14,173 nt of DNA from Thermoplasmata archaeon. GTDB lineage: Archaea; Thermoplasmatota; E2; UBA202; JdFR-43. Shown here piece by piece: positions 1 through 6,243 of this stretch. Both the position numbers and the translations under genes were made by a program. The DNA is taken from assembly GCA_021161135.1 (NCBI GenBank), contig JAGHBD010000030.1, positions 1 through 14,173 on the forward strand, given 5' to 3'. The notes below the pieces were generated by a model, which was given only the letters and a program-made list of their open reading frames with translations, searched no databases and had not been told where the DNA came from. Each line of letters starts with the position of its first letter. Within the stretch, counting starts at the first letter, position 1.

Positions 1-122
1 CAACTGTAGGGCCGGGCTTAGTATTTGGCTTTGGTCCAACAACAATAACAGCGAATGTTGGAGGCACAACAGCAACAGCTAAAGGCTTCGTGCTCGGCCC
101 ATTAGTGCTGGGCGTGAGTTAG
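1..122 (+). CDS. C-terminal fragment of an unidentified Gly/Thr-rich protein
   Basis: The reading frame is open from base 3 to a TAG at 120-122 and gives 39 residues ending GPLVLGVS. The start lies upstream of the window. The visible tail is rich in Gly, Thr, Val and Leu, has no charged residue except one Lys, and repeats short GPG/GFG/LGP-type segments. That composition suits a beta-rich extracellular or envelope protein, but I recognise no family. The frame starting at base 1 stops at its third codon, which supports the chosen frame. A pyrimidine-rich run follows directly, consistent with a gene end. The function is unknown. Confidence 0.5.
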   Translation, partial: TVGPGLVFGFGPTTITANVGGTTATAKGFVLGPLVLGVS

Positions 123-153
123 CTCCTCCCCTTTTCTTTATATTTATATTTTT
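123..153 (+). terminator. T-rich archaeal transcription terminator
   Basis: Directly after the TAG of the partial gene comes a pyrimidine tract: CTCCTCCCCTTTTCTTTATA, then more T-rich sequence ending in TTTTT. Archaeal RNA polymerase terminates at T-rich stretches without needing a hairpin, and the position right behind a stop codon fits. This is inferred from composition only. Confidence 0.45.
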
Positions 154-199
154 GAGTTGTATTTGGATGATGCAAGAATTTTGAAAATTAAAAATAGAG

Positions 200-231
200 A
201 TGTTCCACTGCATGAGAGTTGGACATTTTTT
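200..231 (+). terminator. Imperfect hairpin followed by a T run (terminator or attenuator candidate)
   Basis: ATGTTCCAC (200-208) can pair with GTTGGACAT (218-226) over eight of nine positions, with one G-T wobble and one mismatch. The loop is 9 nt and a TTTTTT run follows at 226-231. This resembles a bacterial intrinsic terminator and sits about 65 bp before the malic enzyme start. It could be a second terminator for the upstream gene, a leader attenuator, or chance in AT-rich DNA. Confidence 0.3.
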
Positions 232-293
232 AAGTAGTATTTTGTGTTGGCAAAAAGATTTAAGTTATCTGTTATATTACACCAACTGGTGAT
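225..293 (+). promoter_or_regulatory. Likely promoter and ribosome binding site region of malic enzyme
   Basis: AT-rich candidates for a TATA element are TTTTTTAAG (226-234) and GATTTAAGTT (257-266); neither is a strong match. GGTGAT at 288-293 complements the 3' end of archaeal 16S rRNA and lies 3 nt before the ATG at 297. This supports initiation at that ATG rather than at the TTG at 294, which would directly abut the site. The promoter assignment is weak and the ribosome binding site is better supported. Confidence 0.35.
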
Positions 294-296
294 TTG

Positions 297-1643
297 ATGG
301 AGAAGAAAGTAACAGTTGAAGAATTGTTAGAGAAAGCTAAAAAGCCTGCTCAGGAAGCAATGAAGCTGCATCCTTTTTATAAGGGAAAAGTGCAGGTGAT
401 GGCAAAGTGTGCAATAAGAAGTTATGATGATTTTGGCATATGGTATACACCTGGTGTAGCAGAGCCCTGTAAGGATATTGCTAAAAATCCAGAGAAAGTT
501 TTTGAACACACAAATAAGGGTAATTTTGTTGCAGTTATAAGTGATGGCACCCGTGTATTAGGGTTGGGAGATATCGGCCCATTAGCGGGGCTACCAGTGA
601 TGGAAGGAAAGGCTTTACTTTTTAAATACCTTGGAGGTGTAGATGCTTTTCCAGTAATGATTGACACAAAAGACCCAGATGAGTTTATTCAGGCTGTGAA
701 ATGGGTTGCACCAACATTTGGAGGGATAAATTTAGAGGATATAGCATCTCCAAAATGTTTCTACATATTAGATCGCCTTAGGAAGGAATTGGATATTCCT
801 GTATGGCATGACGACCAGCAGGGAACAGCAGCCATTACGCTTGCTGGAATAATCAATGGGCTTAAGATAGTTGGCAAAAAGCTGAATGAAGTGCTTTTCT
901 CAATCATAGGGACTGGAGCAGCAAATATATGTTTGATAAGAACTCTCATAAAAGCAGGTGTGCCACCCAAAAATATTATAGCGGTGGATTCAAAGGGAAT
1001 TCTCCATCCTAACAGGGAAGATATCGAGGAACTCAAGGAAAAGAACCCATACAAGTATGAGATTGCCATGACAACAAACGGCGAGGGCAGAGAAGGAGGA
1101 ATACCTGAAGCAATAAAAGGCACAGATGTATGCATAGCTGCTTCCAAGCCAGGGCCAGGAACAATTAAAAAGGAATGGGTTGCAGAAATGAATGATGATG
1201 CTATAATGTTTGCCGAGGCAAATCCCATTCCGGAGATATGGCCATGGGAAGCTAAGGAAGCGGGAGTGAGAATATTTGGAACAGGAAGAAGTGATTTTCC
1301 GAATCAGGTTAATAATAGTTTAGGCTTTCCAGGCATATTCCGTGGAACTTTAGATGTGAGGGCAAAGACAATAACAGATGAGATGCATATCGCAGCTGCT
1401 TATGCCATAGCGGAGGTAGCAGAGAAGAAAGGACTAAGGGAAGATTATATTGTGCCAACGATGGACGACTGGGAAGTATTTCCGCACGAGGCGACGGCTG
1501 TGGCTATGAAGGCAATAGAACAGGGGGTTGCAAGAAGGAAGCTCAGCAGGCAGGAAATATATGAAATGGCACTGGAGACAATAAAAAATGCAAGAGAAGC
1601 AACACAGGCATTGATGAAAGCCGGATATATAAAAACGCCATGA
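297..1643 (+). CDS. Malic enzyme (oxaloacetate-decarboxylating malate dehydrogenase)
   Basis: Catalyses oxidative decarboxylation of L-malate to pyruvate and CO2 with NAD(P)+ in the cytoplasm, linking C4 acids to pyruvate. The protein has 448 residues, the size of the small prokaryotic malic enzymes, without the C-terminal phosphotransacetylase-like domain of long MaeB proteins. Visible motifs: YTPGVA (catalytic Tyr50), PVMEGK (Lys105), GINLEDI (metal ligands Glu147/Asp148), HDDQQGTA (Asp172/Asp173) and the dinucleotide-binding GTGAAN (205-210). The ATG at 297 is preferred to the TTG at 294 because GGTGAT lies at 288-293. The last codons overlap the DUF167 start by 4 nt (ATGA), so the two are probably cotranscribed. 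NAD versus NADP preference cannot be judged by eye. Confidence 0.93.
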   Translation: MEKKVTVEELLEKAKKPAQEAMKLHPFYKGKVQVMAKCAIRSYDDFGIWYTPGVAEPCKDIAKNPEKVFEHTNKGNFVAVISDGTRVLGLGDIGPLAGLPVMEGKALLFKYLGGVDAFPVMIDTKDPDEFIQAVKWVAPTFGGINLEDIASPKCFYILDRLRKELDIPVWHDDQQGTAAITLAGIINGLKIVGKKLNEVLFSIIGTGAANICLIRTLIKAGVPPKNIIAVDSKGILHPNREDIEELKEKNPYKYEIAMTTNGEGREGGIPEAIKGTDVCIAASKPGPGTIKKEWVAEMNDDAIMFAEANPIPEIWPWEAKEAGVRIFGTGRSDFPNQVNNSLGFPGIFRGTLDVRAKTITDEMHIAAAYAIAEVAEKKGLREDYIVPTMDDWEVFPHEATAVAMKAIEQGVARRKLSRQEIYEMALETIKNAREATQALMKAGYIKTP

Positions 1644-1960
1644 AGGAGGCGGTAGAGGAAACGAGAGATGGATGCCTCATACACATTAGGGTGAAGATAG
1701 GGAATAAAAGTTGTTTCCCTGCTGGCTATGATGCATGGAGAAAAAGAATAGAAATAGAGGTGAGCGAAAAGCCGGAGAGAGGGAAAGCTAATCAACAGAT
1801 AATAAAAACAATAGCCTCTTTCTTTTCTCTTCCATCTTCATCTCTTTCTATTGCCTATGGAGAGACATCGAGAGAAAAAGGAATATTTATAAGGAAAGAA
1901 AAGAATGAAATTTTGAGGATGCTTGAAAATGGATCACAAAGCAGCGCTGGAGGAAATTGA
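1640..1960 (+). CDS. DUF167 / YggU family (UPF0235) small protein
   Basis: A 106-residue cytoplasmic protein matching the DUF167 pattern: an N-terminal strand with GCLIHIRVKIG, a Gly-Tyr-Asp turn, the signature EKPERGKANQQIIKTIA (about residues 43-59), and the later GETSREKGIFI strand. The family is widespread in archaea, bacteria and eukaryotes, but its biochemical role is not established. The ATG at 1640 overlaps the malic enzyme stop in an ATGA arrangement and no separate Shine-Dalgarno sequence is obvious, suggesting translational coupling. The 3' end overlaps the next gene by 32 nt. That overlap is longer than usual here, so the last residues (after about residue 96) are probably a non-conserved tail. 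Confidence 0.8.
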   Translation: MKEAVEETRDGCLIHIRVKIGNKSCFPAGYDAWRKRIEIEVSEKPERGKANQQIIKTIASFFSLPSSSLSIAYGETSREKGIFIRKEKNEILRMLENGSQSSAGGN

Positions 1961-2342
1961 AAGGGCAATAGAGGAGATTCGCGAAAAAAACAAAGAGACG
2001 CCCATAATAGTGGAAGGGGAAAAGGATGTAAAGGCACTTCATAGTATGGACATAAAAGGTGTGATAATAACGGTGCATAGAGGGATGGAAATAGCAAATT
2101 TATGTGATTATATTGCGGCAAATTATAAGGAAGTGATTATCCTCACTGACTGGGACAGGAAAGGATGGCAACTGTGTAGAAAAATAGAGAGGAATTTAAA
2201 AGGAAGAACAAAATGCATCACAGAATATCGTCTTATATTTGCAAAGAATTCCATGGTTAAGGATATAGAGAGCATGCCAACATTCCTGAAAAATTTAAGA
2301 AGGAGGGTAAAGAGGGAAAAAATCTTTTCAGACGACTTCTGA
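1929..2342 (+). CDS. Small TOPRIM-domain protein (archaeal UPF0292-like)
   Basis: The 137-residue protein is essentially a single TOPRIM fold. Its hallmark acidic residues are present: Glu29 in IIVEGEKD and the DxD pair Asp74/Asp76 in LTDWDRKG, which bind Mg2+ in topoisomerases, DnaG primases, OLD nucleases and RNase M5. An N-terminal helix (residues 3-22) and a basic C-terminal region (residues 118-131) flank it. Stand-alone TOPRIM proteins of this size are common in archaea, and a role in RNA or DNA processing is inferred, not shown. I chose the ATG at 1929 because GAGGAT (1915-1920) lies 8 nt upstream; a TTG at 1923 is the alternative. The 3' end overlaps the convergent GAF gene by 15 nt. 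Confidence 0.78.
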   Translation: MDHKAALEEIERAIEEIREKNKETPIIVEGEKDVKALHSMDIKGVIITVHRGMEIANLCDYIAANYKEVIILTDWDRKGWQLCRKIERNLKGRTKCITEYRLIFAKNSMVKDIESMPTFLKNLRRRVKREKIFSDDF

Positions 2343-2792
2343 AATTATTTCACATACTTTTTCAAGAAAGTCTTTATCTTCCTCACTAAATGGAGAAAGC
2401 TTATGAGAATCGATATCAAGTTCTGCCACAAAATTCCCGTCTTTAAAAATGGGGACAACTATTTCCGATTTAACGAAAGGGCTGCAGGCAAGATAGTTTG
2501 TCTCTTTTGAAACATCTTGGACAATAAATGTGCTTAATTTTTCTGCCGCCTGCCCGCATATTCCCTGCCCGAATTTTATTCTCATATGCTCGGTTTCCTC
2601 CCCCGCAAAGGGGCCCAGTAAAAGTTCTTTTCTTTCAGCATCTGCAAAATATATTCCAACCCAGTCATAGTGCGGCACTTTTTCCTTGAGAATCTGGCAA
2701 ATTCTTTGCAGCTTTTCTTCTCTTCCTCCTTTTCCCTCAACAATACTTTTTATTTTCTCGAGTAAATTTTTGAATAGCTCCTTTTTATTCAT
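2328..2792 (-). CDS. GAF-domain protein, free methionine-R-sulfoxide reductase-like
   Basis: About 154 residues with one GAF domain resembling fRMsr (E. coli YebR, yeast Ykg9): HYDWVGIYF, LLLGPFAG, GQGICGQAA, then NYLACSPFVKSEIVVPI and ELDIDSHKLSPFSEEDKDFL. fRMsr enzymes reduce free methionine-R-sulfoxide using three cysteines. Two equivalents are present (GICG and LACS). The one that follows GPFxG in E. coli is replaced in GEETEHMRI, so activity is uncertain and a ligand-sensing GAF protein is possible. The ATG at 2792 is preferred. ATAAAAAT lies at 2821-2814 on this strand, about 25 nt upstream, the spacing of a TATA box for a leaderless mRNA. Upstream starts at 2837 and 2849 would add a non-conserved N-terminus. 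Confidence 0.72.
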   Translation of the reverse strand: MNKKELFKNLLEKIKSIVEGKGGREEKLQRICQILKEKVPHYDWVGIYFADAERKELLLGPFAGEETEHMRIKFGQGICGQAAEKLSTFIVQDVSKETNYLACSPFVKSEIVVPIFKDGNFVAELDIDSHKLSPFSEEDKDFLEKVCEIISEVV

Positions 2793-2862
2793 TGAAAGTA
2801 AAATGGATACAGAATTTTTATGTTGCGATGCAAACATTTTATTTTCCACCCCTTTTATTCAT
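2793..2862. promoter_or_regulatory. Short divergent promoter region
   Basis: About 70 bp separates the proposed starts of the GAF gene (minus) and the radical SAM gene (plus). On the minus strand, ATAAAAAT (2821-2814) is centred about 25 nt before the GAF ATG. On the plus strand, CATTTTATTTT (2835-2845) is centred about 23 nt before the GTG at 2863, but it is a weaker TATA match. Both positions suit leaderless transcripts, and two initiation complexes would probably compete for this DNA. The assignment depends on the starts chosen for both genes. Confidence 0.45.
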
Positions 2863-3687
2863 GTGCTCATAACTCCTTTCGATCCATGGAAAAGCAGGCT
2901 TTGTACATGCCCCAAAAAATATTCATTCAGCCCTTATACTGGATGCTCACATGCCTGTATTTATTGTTATATCTCCTCATATATCCCCAATGCCTTTAAA
3001 GCACGCCTTAAAAAAGATTTATTTCATCGCCTTAAGAAAGAGTTGCATAAGGTGGATACATACATAAGCATGTCAAATAGCAGCGATCCCTATACACCTG
3101 AGGAAAAGAAGCTAAAGGCAACGAGAAAATGTTTAAGAATAATCAAAGAGCATAATATTCCTCTCCTTGTGATAACAAAATCTGATATTGTGGCAAGAGA
3201 CGTGGATTTACTTTCGAATATGAAGGCGAGTGTGAGCATAACGATAACAACACTCAGCCCACGAAAGGCGGCAATCATTGAGCCTCATGCTCCTCTTCCC
3301 CAGAGAAGAATTAAAGCATTGAAAAAACTTAGTAAGGAAGGTGTGCCATGCTCTGTTAGGCTTGATCCTATTATACCAGATTTCAATGATGAGGAAATAG
3401 AGAAAATAGTGGAGGAAATTGCACCATATGTGGAGCATGTCGTTTCTTCTACGATTAAACCACGAAATGATTCAATGAAAAGATTGGCAGGAGTTATAGA
3501 TGTGGGCAAATATGAATGGCATCGCATAGGCAGCACCTTCTACCTTCCAGAAAGGCAAAGATTTGAGTTATTGCGGAGGGTGGAGGAGGTATGCATGGAA
3601 TACGGGCTAAGTTTTGCAGCATGCAGAGAAGGATATAAATTTAAAGCAAAAAGCTGCGATGGAAGTCATTTAATAAAAATGGCATAA
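2863..3687 (+). CDS. SplB-like radical SAM protein
   Basis: A radical SAM protein of about 274 residues in the broad SplB group (COG1533). The cluster motif C-x3-C-x2-C is visible as TGCSHACIYCY (Cys28, Cys32, Cys35), which would hold the SAM-binding [4Fe-4S] cluster. It is preceded by TPFDPWKSRLCTCPKKYS and followed by SNSSDPYTPEE and LVITKSD, conserved positions of the barrel. Extra cysteines (14, 16, 254, 265) could bind an auxiliary cluster, which is inference. Archaeal members are only distantly related to spore photoproduct lyase, and their substrate is unknown. The GTG at 2863 is chosen because it starts just before the conserved ITPFDPW segment and has AT-rich DNA at TATA distance. 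An ATG at 2803 would add 20 residues and run into the divergent promoter. Confidence 0.75.
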   Translation: MLITPFDPWKSRLCTCPKKYSFSPYTGCSHACIYCYISSYIPNAFKARLKKDLFHRLKKELHKVDTYISMSNSSDPYTPEEKKLKATRKCLRIIKEHNIPLLVITKSDIVARDVDLLSNMKASVSITITTLSPRKAAIIEPHAPLPQRRIKALKKLSKEGVPCSVRLDPIIPDFNDEEIEKIVEEIAPYVEHVVSSTIKPRNDSMKRLAGVIDVGKYEWHRIGSTFYLPERQRFELLRRVEEVCMEYGLSFAACREGYKFKAKSCDGSHLIKMA

Positions 3688-3734
3688 AATTTCGCTTATG
3701 CATTCCATTTGCACAATCGTTTTGCCGAAATTTT
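3682..3734 (+). repeat. Nested inverted repeats between the radical SAM gene and the mbh operon
   Basis: GCATAA (3682-3687) pairs perfectly with TTATGC (3696-3701), a hairpin over the radical SAM stop codon. A second perfect pair, AAAATTTCG (3686-3694) and CGAAATTTT (3726-3734), brackets 31 nt and shares bases with the first, so the two structures exclude each other as RNA. They may aid 3' end formation or hold a regulator site just upstream of the mbh TATA box. No function is demonstrated. Confidence 0.35.
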
Positions 3735-3755
3735 GAAAAAAAGCATAAAAATGTA

Positions 3756-3768
3756 AATTTTTATATAC
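3756..3768 (+). promoter_or_regulatory. TATA box of the mbh operon (leaderless promoter)
   Basis: AAATTTTTATATA at 3756-3768, preceded by the A-rich stretch GCATAAAAATGT, is the best TATA/BRE match in the window. Its centre lies about 25 nt upstream of the ATG at 3789, so transcription would start at or next to the start codon. The first operon gene also lacks a Shine-Dalgarno sequence, which fits a leaderless mRNA. No other good promoter is visible down to 11710, so this site probably drives all 14 genes. Confidence 0.75.
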
Positions 3769-3788
3769 TAATATTCTATATCCTCCTG

Positions 3789-4289
3789 ATGTTAGCCTTC
3801 ATAGCGTCAGCAGTATTTTGTTTTGTTATATGGCTCCTACTCACATTTAATGGAAGAATGTGGGGCACTGATGAAATTGTTGCTGGCATAGTAATGGCAT
3901 GCATCGCTGGATACATCTCAAGAAAAATTTTCATAAAAGATTTCAAACTTGCCAACCCTAAGAGATGGCTTATGATACTCGCTTATCTCCCCCGCTTCTT
4001 CTATGAGATGGCAAAGGCAAATTTTGATGTAGCTTATCGCGTACTCACAGGCAGAATAAAACCTGGCATAGTGAAAATAGCCCCTGATCTTAAAAGCGAT
4101 CTGGCAATAACAACTCTTGCTAACTCCATTACGCTTACTCCTGGCACTCTAAGTGTTGATGTTGATGAGGAGAAGAATCTGTACGTTCATTGGATAAATG
4201 TTAAAGATGAGGTGCTTGAAAAAATGCCCCGTGATTATAAACCAATATGTTCCACTTTCCCTGAGTGGGCAAGGAGGATAGGAGAATGA
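3789..4289 (+). CDS. mbhA: Mbh hydrogenase subunit A (MrpE/MnhE-like)
   Basis: A 166-residue membrane subunit equivalent to MrpE of Na+/H+ antiporters and MbhA of the P. furiosus hydrogenase. Two or three hydrophobic segments occupy about residues 1-20, 26-46 and 57-73. A soluble part follows with the family signature ITTLANSITLTPGTLSVDV (about 107-125). It is the first gene of the operon, so it is probably the only one translated from a leaderless end; its ATG is about 25 nt behind a strong TATA box. It helps form the ion-translocating membrane module. The stop overlaps the mbhB start by 4 nt. Confidence 0.9.
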   Translation: MLAFIASAVFCFVIWLLLTFNGRMWGTDEIVAGIVMACIAGYISRKIFIKDFKLANPKRWLMILAYLPRFFYEMAKANFDVAYRVLTGRIKPGIVKIAPDLKSDLAITTLANSITLTPGTLSVDVDEEKNLYVHWINVKDEVLEKMPRDYKPICSTFPEWARRIGE

Positions 4290-4543
4290 ACCCGTTTATG
4301 ATAGCTCTGGTGTTGGTGCTTGTATCTGTTGCAATAGCAATAATAAGAGTGCTTTTGGGACCAACAGTTCCAGATAGAGTTGTTGGACTAGATACAATAA
4401 ATACTTTGGTGATAGCTGGAATGCTTCTATTTGGCGCCGCCTACAAAGAAATAATCTACGTAGATGTTGCCATAGTATATGCTCTGCTTTCCTATATAAC
4501 CACACTTTATATTGCCAAATATCTGCAGGGGGGAAAGCTATGA
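4286..4543 (+). CDS. mbhB: Mbh hydrogenase subunit B (MrpF/MnhF-like)
   Basis: An 85-residue protein with three membrane helices (about residues 3-23, 34-52 and 57-78) and the MrpF signature LGPTVPDRVVGLDTIN between the first two. MrpF is a small structural part of the antiporter module. The ATG at 4286 is chosen over the GTG at 4265 because GGAGG (4273-4277) is well spaced and the ATG gives the usual 4-nt ATGA overlap with mbhA. The 3' end overlaps mbhC in the same way. Confidence 0.9.
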   Translation: MNPFMIALVLVLVSVAIAIIRVLLGPTVPDRVVGLDTINTLVIAGMLLFGAAYKEIIYVDVAIVYALLSYITTLYIAKYLQGGKL

Positions 4544-4899
4544 TGTGGGAAATAATTTATATATTCCTTGGCATAGGAGTTGCCTTCAATATGCTTGGCT
4601 CTCTCGGCTTGATAAGATTTCCCGATGTTTATACTCGCCTTCACGCTGGCACCAAATGCACAACTTTTGGCAGCATTTTCATATGTTTTGCCATCATTGC
4701 CTACGGACTTTGGAGATGGTATGATGGAGAAAAGGAAATGATATCCTTAGCCATCCATACCTTCTTCGCCATGATAGCCATTCTCCTTACAAATCCAACA
4801 GGGGCACATGCAATAGCAAGAGCTGCTCATCGAAGCGGCGTGAAGCCGGCGAGAGCTGTTGTTGATGATTTGGAGGCAAAGGAGGGAGAAAATGATTGA
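4540..4899 (+). CDS. mbhC: Mbh hydrogenase subunit C (MrpG/MnhG-like)
   Basis: A 119-residue protein with three predicted helices (about residues 4-24, 41-60 and 66-84) and the MrpG signature GSLGLIRFPDVYTRLHAGTK at residues 19-38. Antiporter modules of the Mrp type require this subunit. The hydrophilic C-terminus (about 90-119) is rich in Ala and acidic residues. ATG codons at 4540 and 4543 are both possible; the first gives the ATGA overlap with mbhB and is preceded by GGGGGAAAG. The 3' end overlaps mbhD by 8 nt. Confidence 0.9.
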   Translation: MMWEIIYIFLGIGVAFNMLGSLGLIRFPDVYTRLHAGTKCTTFGSIFICFAIIAYGLWRWYDGEKEMISLAIHTFFAMIAILLTNPTGAHAIARAAHRSGVKPARAVVDDLEAKEGEND

Positions 4900-5167
4900 A
4901 GTGAGCATGTTTGAGATAGGTCTTATACTGCTATCCATTTTCATGGTTGCTACAGCCATTATTGCAGTATGGTTTAAGGATTTGCTCGCATCCACCATTT
5001 CTCTTGCTGCCATGAGCTTATTGCTATCTCTATATTTTTACATGCTCCATGCTCCAGATGTGGCCATAGCTGAGGCTGGTGTGGGCGCGTGTATAACAAC
5101 CGCCTTGCTTGTTATCACTATAAAAAATACGGAACGCATGGAGGAGGAAGGGGGTGAGGAAGAATGA
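4892..5167 (+). CDS. mbhD: Mbh hydrogenase subunit D (MrpA C-terminal region, MbhD)
   Basis: A 91-residue, three-helix protein matching the MbhD domain, which in Mrp antiporters is fused near the C-terminus of the large MrpA subunit. The conserved segment [21 protein letters not shown] (about residues 50-70) contains the buried Asp and Glu typical of this family. The C-terminal tail is strongly acidic (MEEEGGEEE). The ATG at 4892 follows AAGGAGGGAG (4878-4887). Independent MbhD and MbhE genes in place of one MrpA are characteristic of Mbh operons. Confidence 0.88.
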   Translation: MIEVSMFEIGLILLSIFMVATAIIAVWFKDLLASTISLAAMSLLLSLYFYMLHAPDVAIAEAGVGACITTALLVITIKNTERMEEEGGEEE

Positions 5168-5424
5168 AGAAAGCCATAATATTTGTTGTATTTGCTGCAT
5201 TTTTATTCTTTGCTGCATATGAAATTCATCCTTTTGGGGAGCTTGATGATTCAAGAATGGATGATTACATAATTGAGAATGCACAGAATGAGACGGCTGC
5301 AAATAATGTTGTAACGAGTGTTGTCTTTGATTACAGAGGCTATGATACCCTCGGCGAGGCTACTGTACTTTTCACAGCCATAGCTGGAGCACTTGTCGTT
5401 TTAAGGAGGGTGAAAAATGAGTGA
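5164..5424 (+). CDS. mbhE: Mbh hydrogenase subunit E (MrpA extreme C-terminus, MbhE)
   Basis: An 86-residue protein with an N-terminal helix (about 4-20), an extracytoplasmic loop containing [20 protein letters not shown] (47-66), and a second helix (about 65-80). The loop motif with RGYDTLGE is the hallmark of the MbhE/MrpA C-terminal domain. It belongs to the ion-translocating module with MbhD. The start overlaps mbhD by 4 nt after GGGGTGAGGA, and the end overlaps mbhF by 8 nt. Confidence 0.88.
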   Translation: MKKAIIFVVFAAFLFFAAYEIHPFGELDDSRMDDYIIENAQNETAANNVVTSVVFDYRGYDTLGEATVLFTAIAGALVVLRRVKNE

Positions 5425-5887
5425 GGAAAGAATGAGTGTGATTGTAACAACTATCGCCAGCCTTTTATTCCCATTTATCTTCATCTTTTCCTTCTACGTC
5501 ATAATGCACGGGCATTTAACGCCAGGCGGCGGCTTTCAAGGAGGTGCAATAGGAGCATCAGCTATAGTCATGCTTATCGTTGCCTATGGAGCGAGAGAAG
5601 TGTATAAGAAAGCGAGCGATGAAAAACTCTCCATATTCGAAAGCGTTGGCGGCTTGCTTTTTGTACTCGTAGGCATATTGGGCTTTATCCTCGCTGCCTC
5701 ATTTCTTTCCAATTTTCTCGTTGGCGAACCAATTTTCGGCAATATTCCACCATTCGGAAGCAATCCAGGAGAGCTTAATAGCGGGGGTATTTTGCCGTTG
5801 CTAAACATAGCTGTTGGAATGAAAGTTATTGGCGGGCTTGCATCTGTTGTTTTAATCATGGCTCTTGCAGGAGGTGAAAAGAAATGA
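5417..5887 (+). CDS. mbhF: Mbh hydrogenase subunit F (MrpB/MnhB-like)
   Basis: A 156-residue membrane subunit of the MrpB family with about four helices (8-28, 41-58, 72-96 and 126-152). The diagnostic [19 protein letters not shown] stretch lies at residues 33-51, between helices one and two. A polar loop (about 98-124) carries Gly, Pro and Asn. The ATG at 5417 follows a strong GGAGGGTGA (5405-5413). It overlaps mbhE by 8 nt and mbhG by 4 nt. Confidence 0.9.
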   Translation: MSEERMSVIVTTIASLLFPFIFIFSFYVIMHGHLTPGGGFQGGAIGASAIVMLIVAYGAREVYKKASDEKLSIFESVGGLLFVLVGILGFILAASFLSNFLVGEPIFGNIPPFGSNPGELNSGGILPLLNIAVGMKVIGGLASVVLIMALAGGEKK

Positions 5888-6243
5888 TTTATAATATTCC
5901 TTTTTATACCGTTGTTGCTTTGATTCTCATTGGCCTGTACGCAATGCTTTTCAAGAGAAATCTAATAAAAATTGCCATTGGCCTCACAATTCTTGAAAGC
6001 GGAGTAAATCTGTTTTTAATAACTCTTGGCTATAGAAAGGAAGGAGTGGCTCCCATCTATACAAATCTTCCATCCGGTATAGATGTGCCAGATAAAATGG
6101 TGCTTCCTGTTCCTCAGGCTTTAACTCTCACAAGTATAGTTATAGGAGTGGCAGTCCTGGCTTTAGTTCTGTCCATTACAATGATGATATATCGCCATTA
6201 CGGCACACTCGATAGCAGAAAAGTAAGGAGGTTGAAAGAATGA
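5884..6243 (+). CDS. mbhG: Mbh hydrogenase subunit G (MrpC/NuoK-like)
   Basis: A 119-residue protein homologous to MrpC and to NuoK of complex I, with three helices (about 6-23, 28-47 and 79-103). The motif PQALTLTSIVIGVAVLALVL (78-97) is typical of the third helix. NuoK-like subunits line part of the proton or sodium path in the membrane arm. The ATG at 5884 follows GGAGGTGA (5870-5877). The gene overlaps both neighbours by 4 nt. Confidence 0.9.
   Translation: MIYNIPFYTVVALILIGLYAMLFKRNLIKIAIGLTILESGVNLFLITLGYRKEGVAPIYTNLPSGIDVPDKMVLPVPQALTLTSIVIGVAVLALVLSITMMIYRHYGTLDSRKVRRLKE

Noticed and set aside
1445..1795. Open frame of 116 codons on the minus strand across the end of malic enzyme
   Set aside because: It lies opposite two recognisable genes, has no family resemblance and no ribosome binding site. 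The same applies to the other long antisense frames, such as 761-1228 and 12115-12558.
2793..2849. Longer GAF protein starting at GTG 2849 or ATG 2837, the latter preceded by GGGGTGG
   Set aside because: The added residues do not look conserved and would occupy the divergent promoter. The ATG at 2792 has a TATA-like element at the right distance.
2686..2862. Radical SAM reading frame extended upstream to 2686 or 2803
   Set aside because: The extension is the antisense of the GAF gene and its promoter. The conserved part starts at ITPFDPW, just after the GTG at 2863.
3688..3788. SurR-type GTTnnnAAC operator before mbh
   Set aside because: I scanned the gap on both strands and found no GTTnnnAAC half-site pair.
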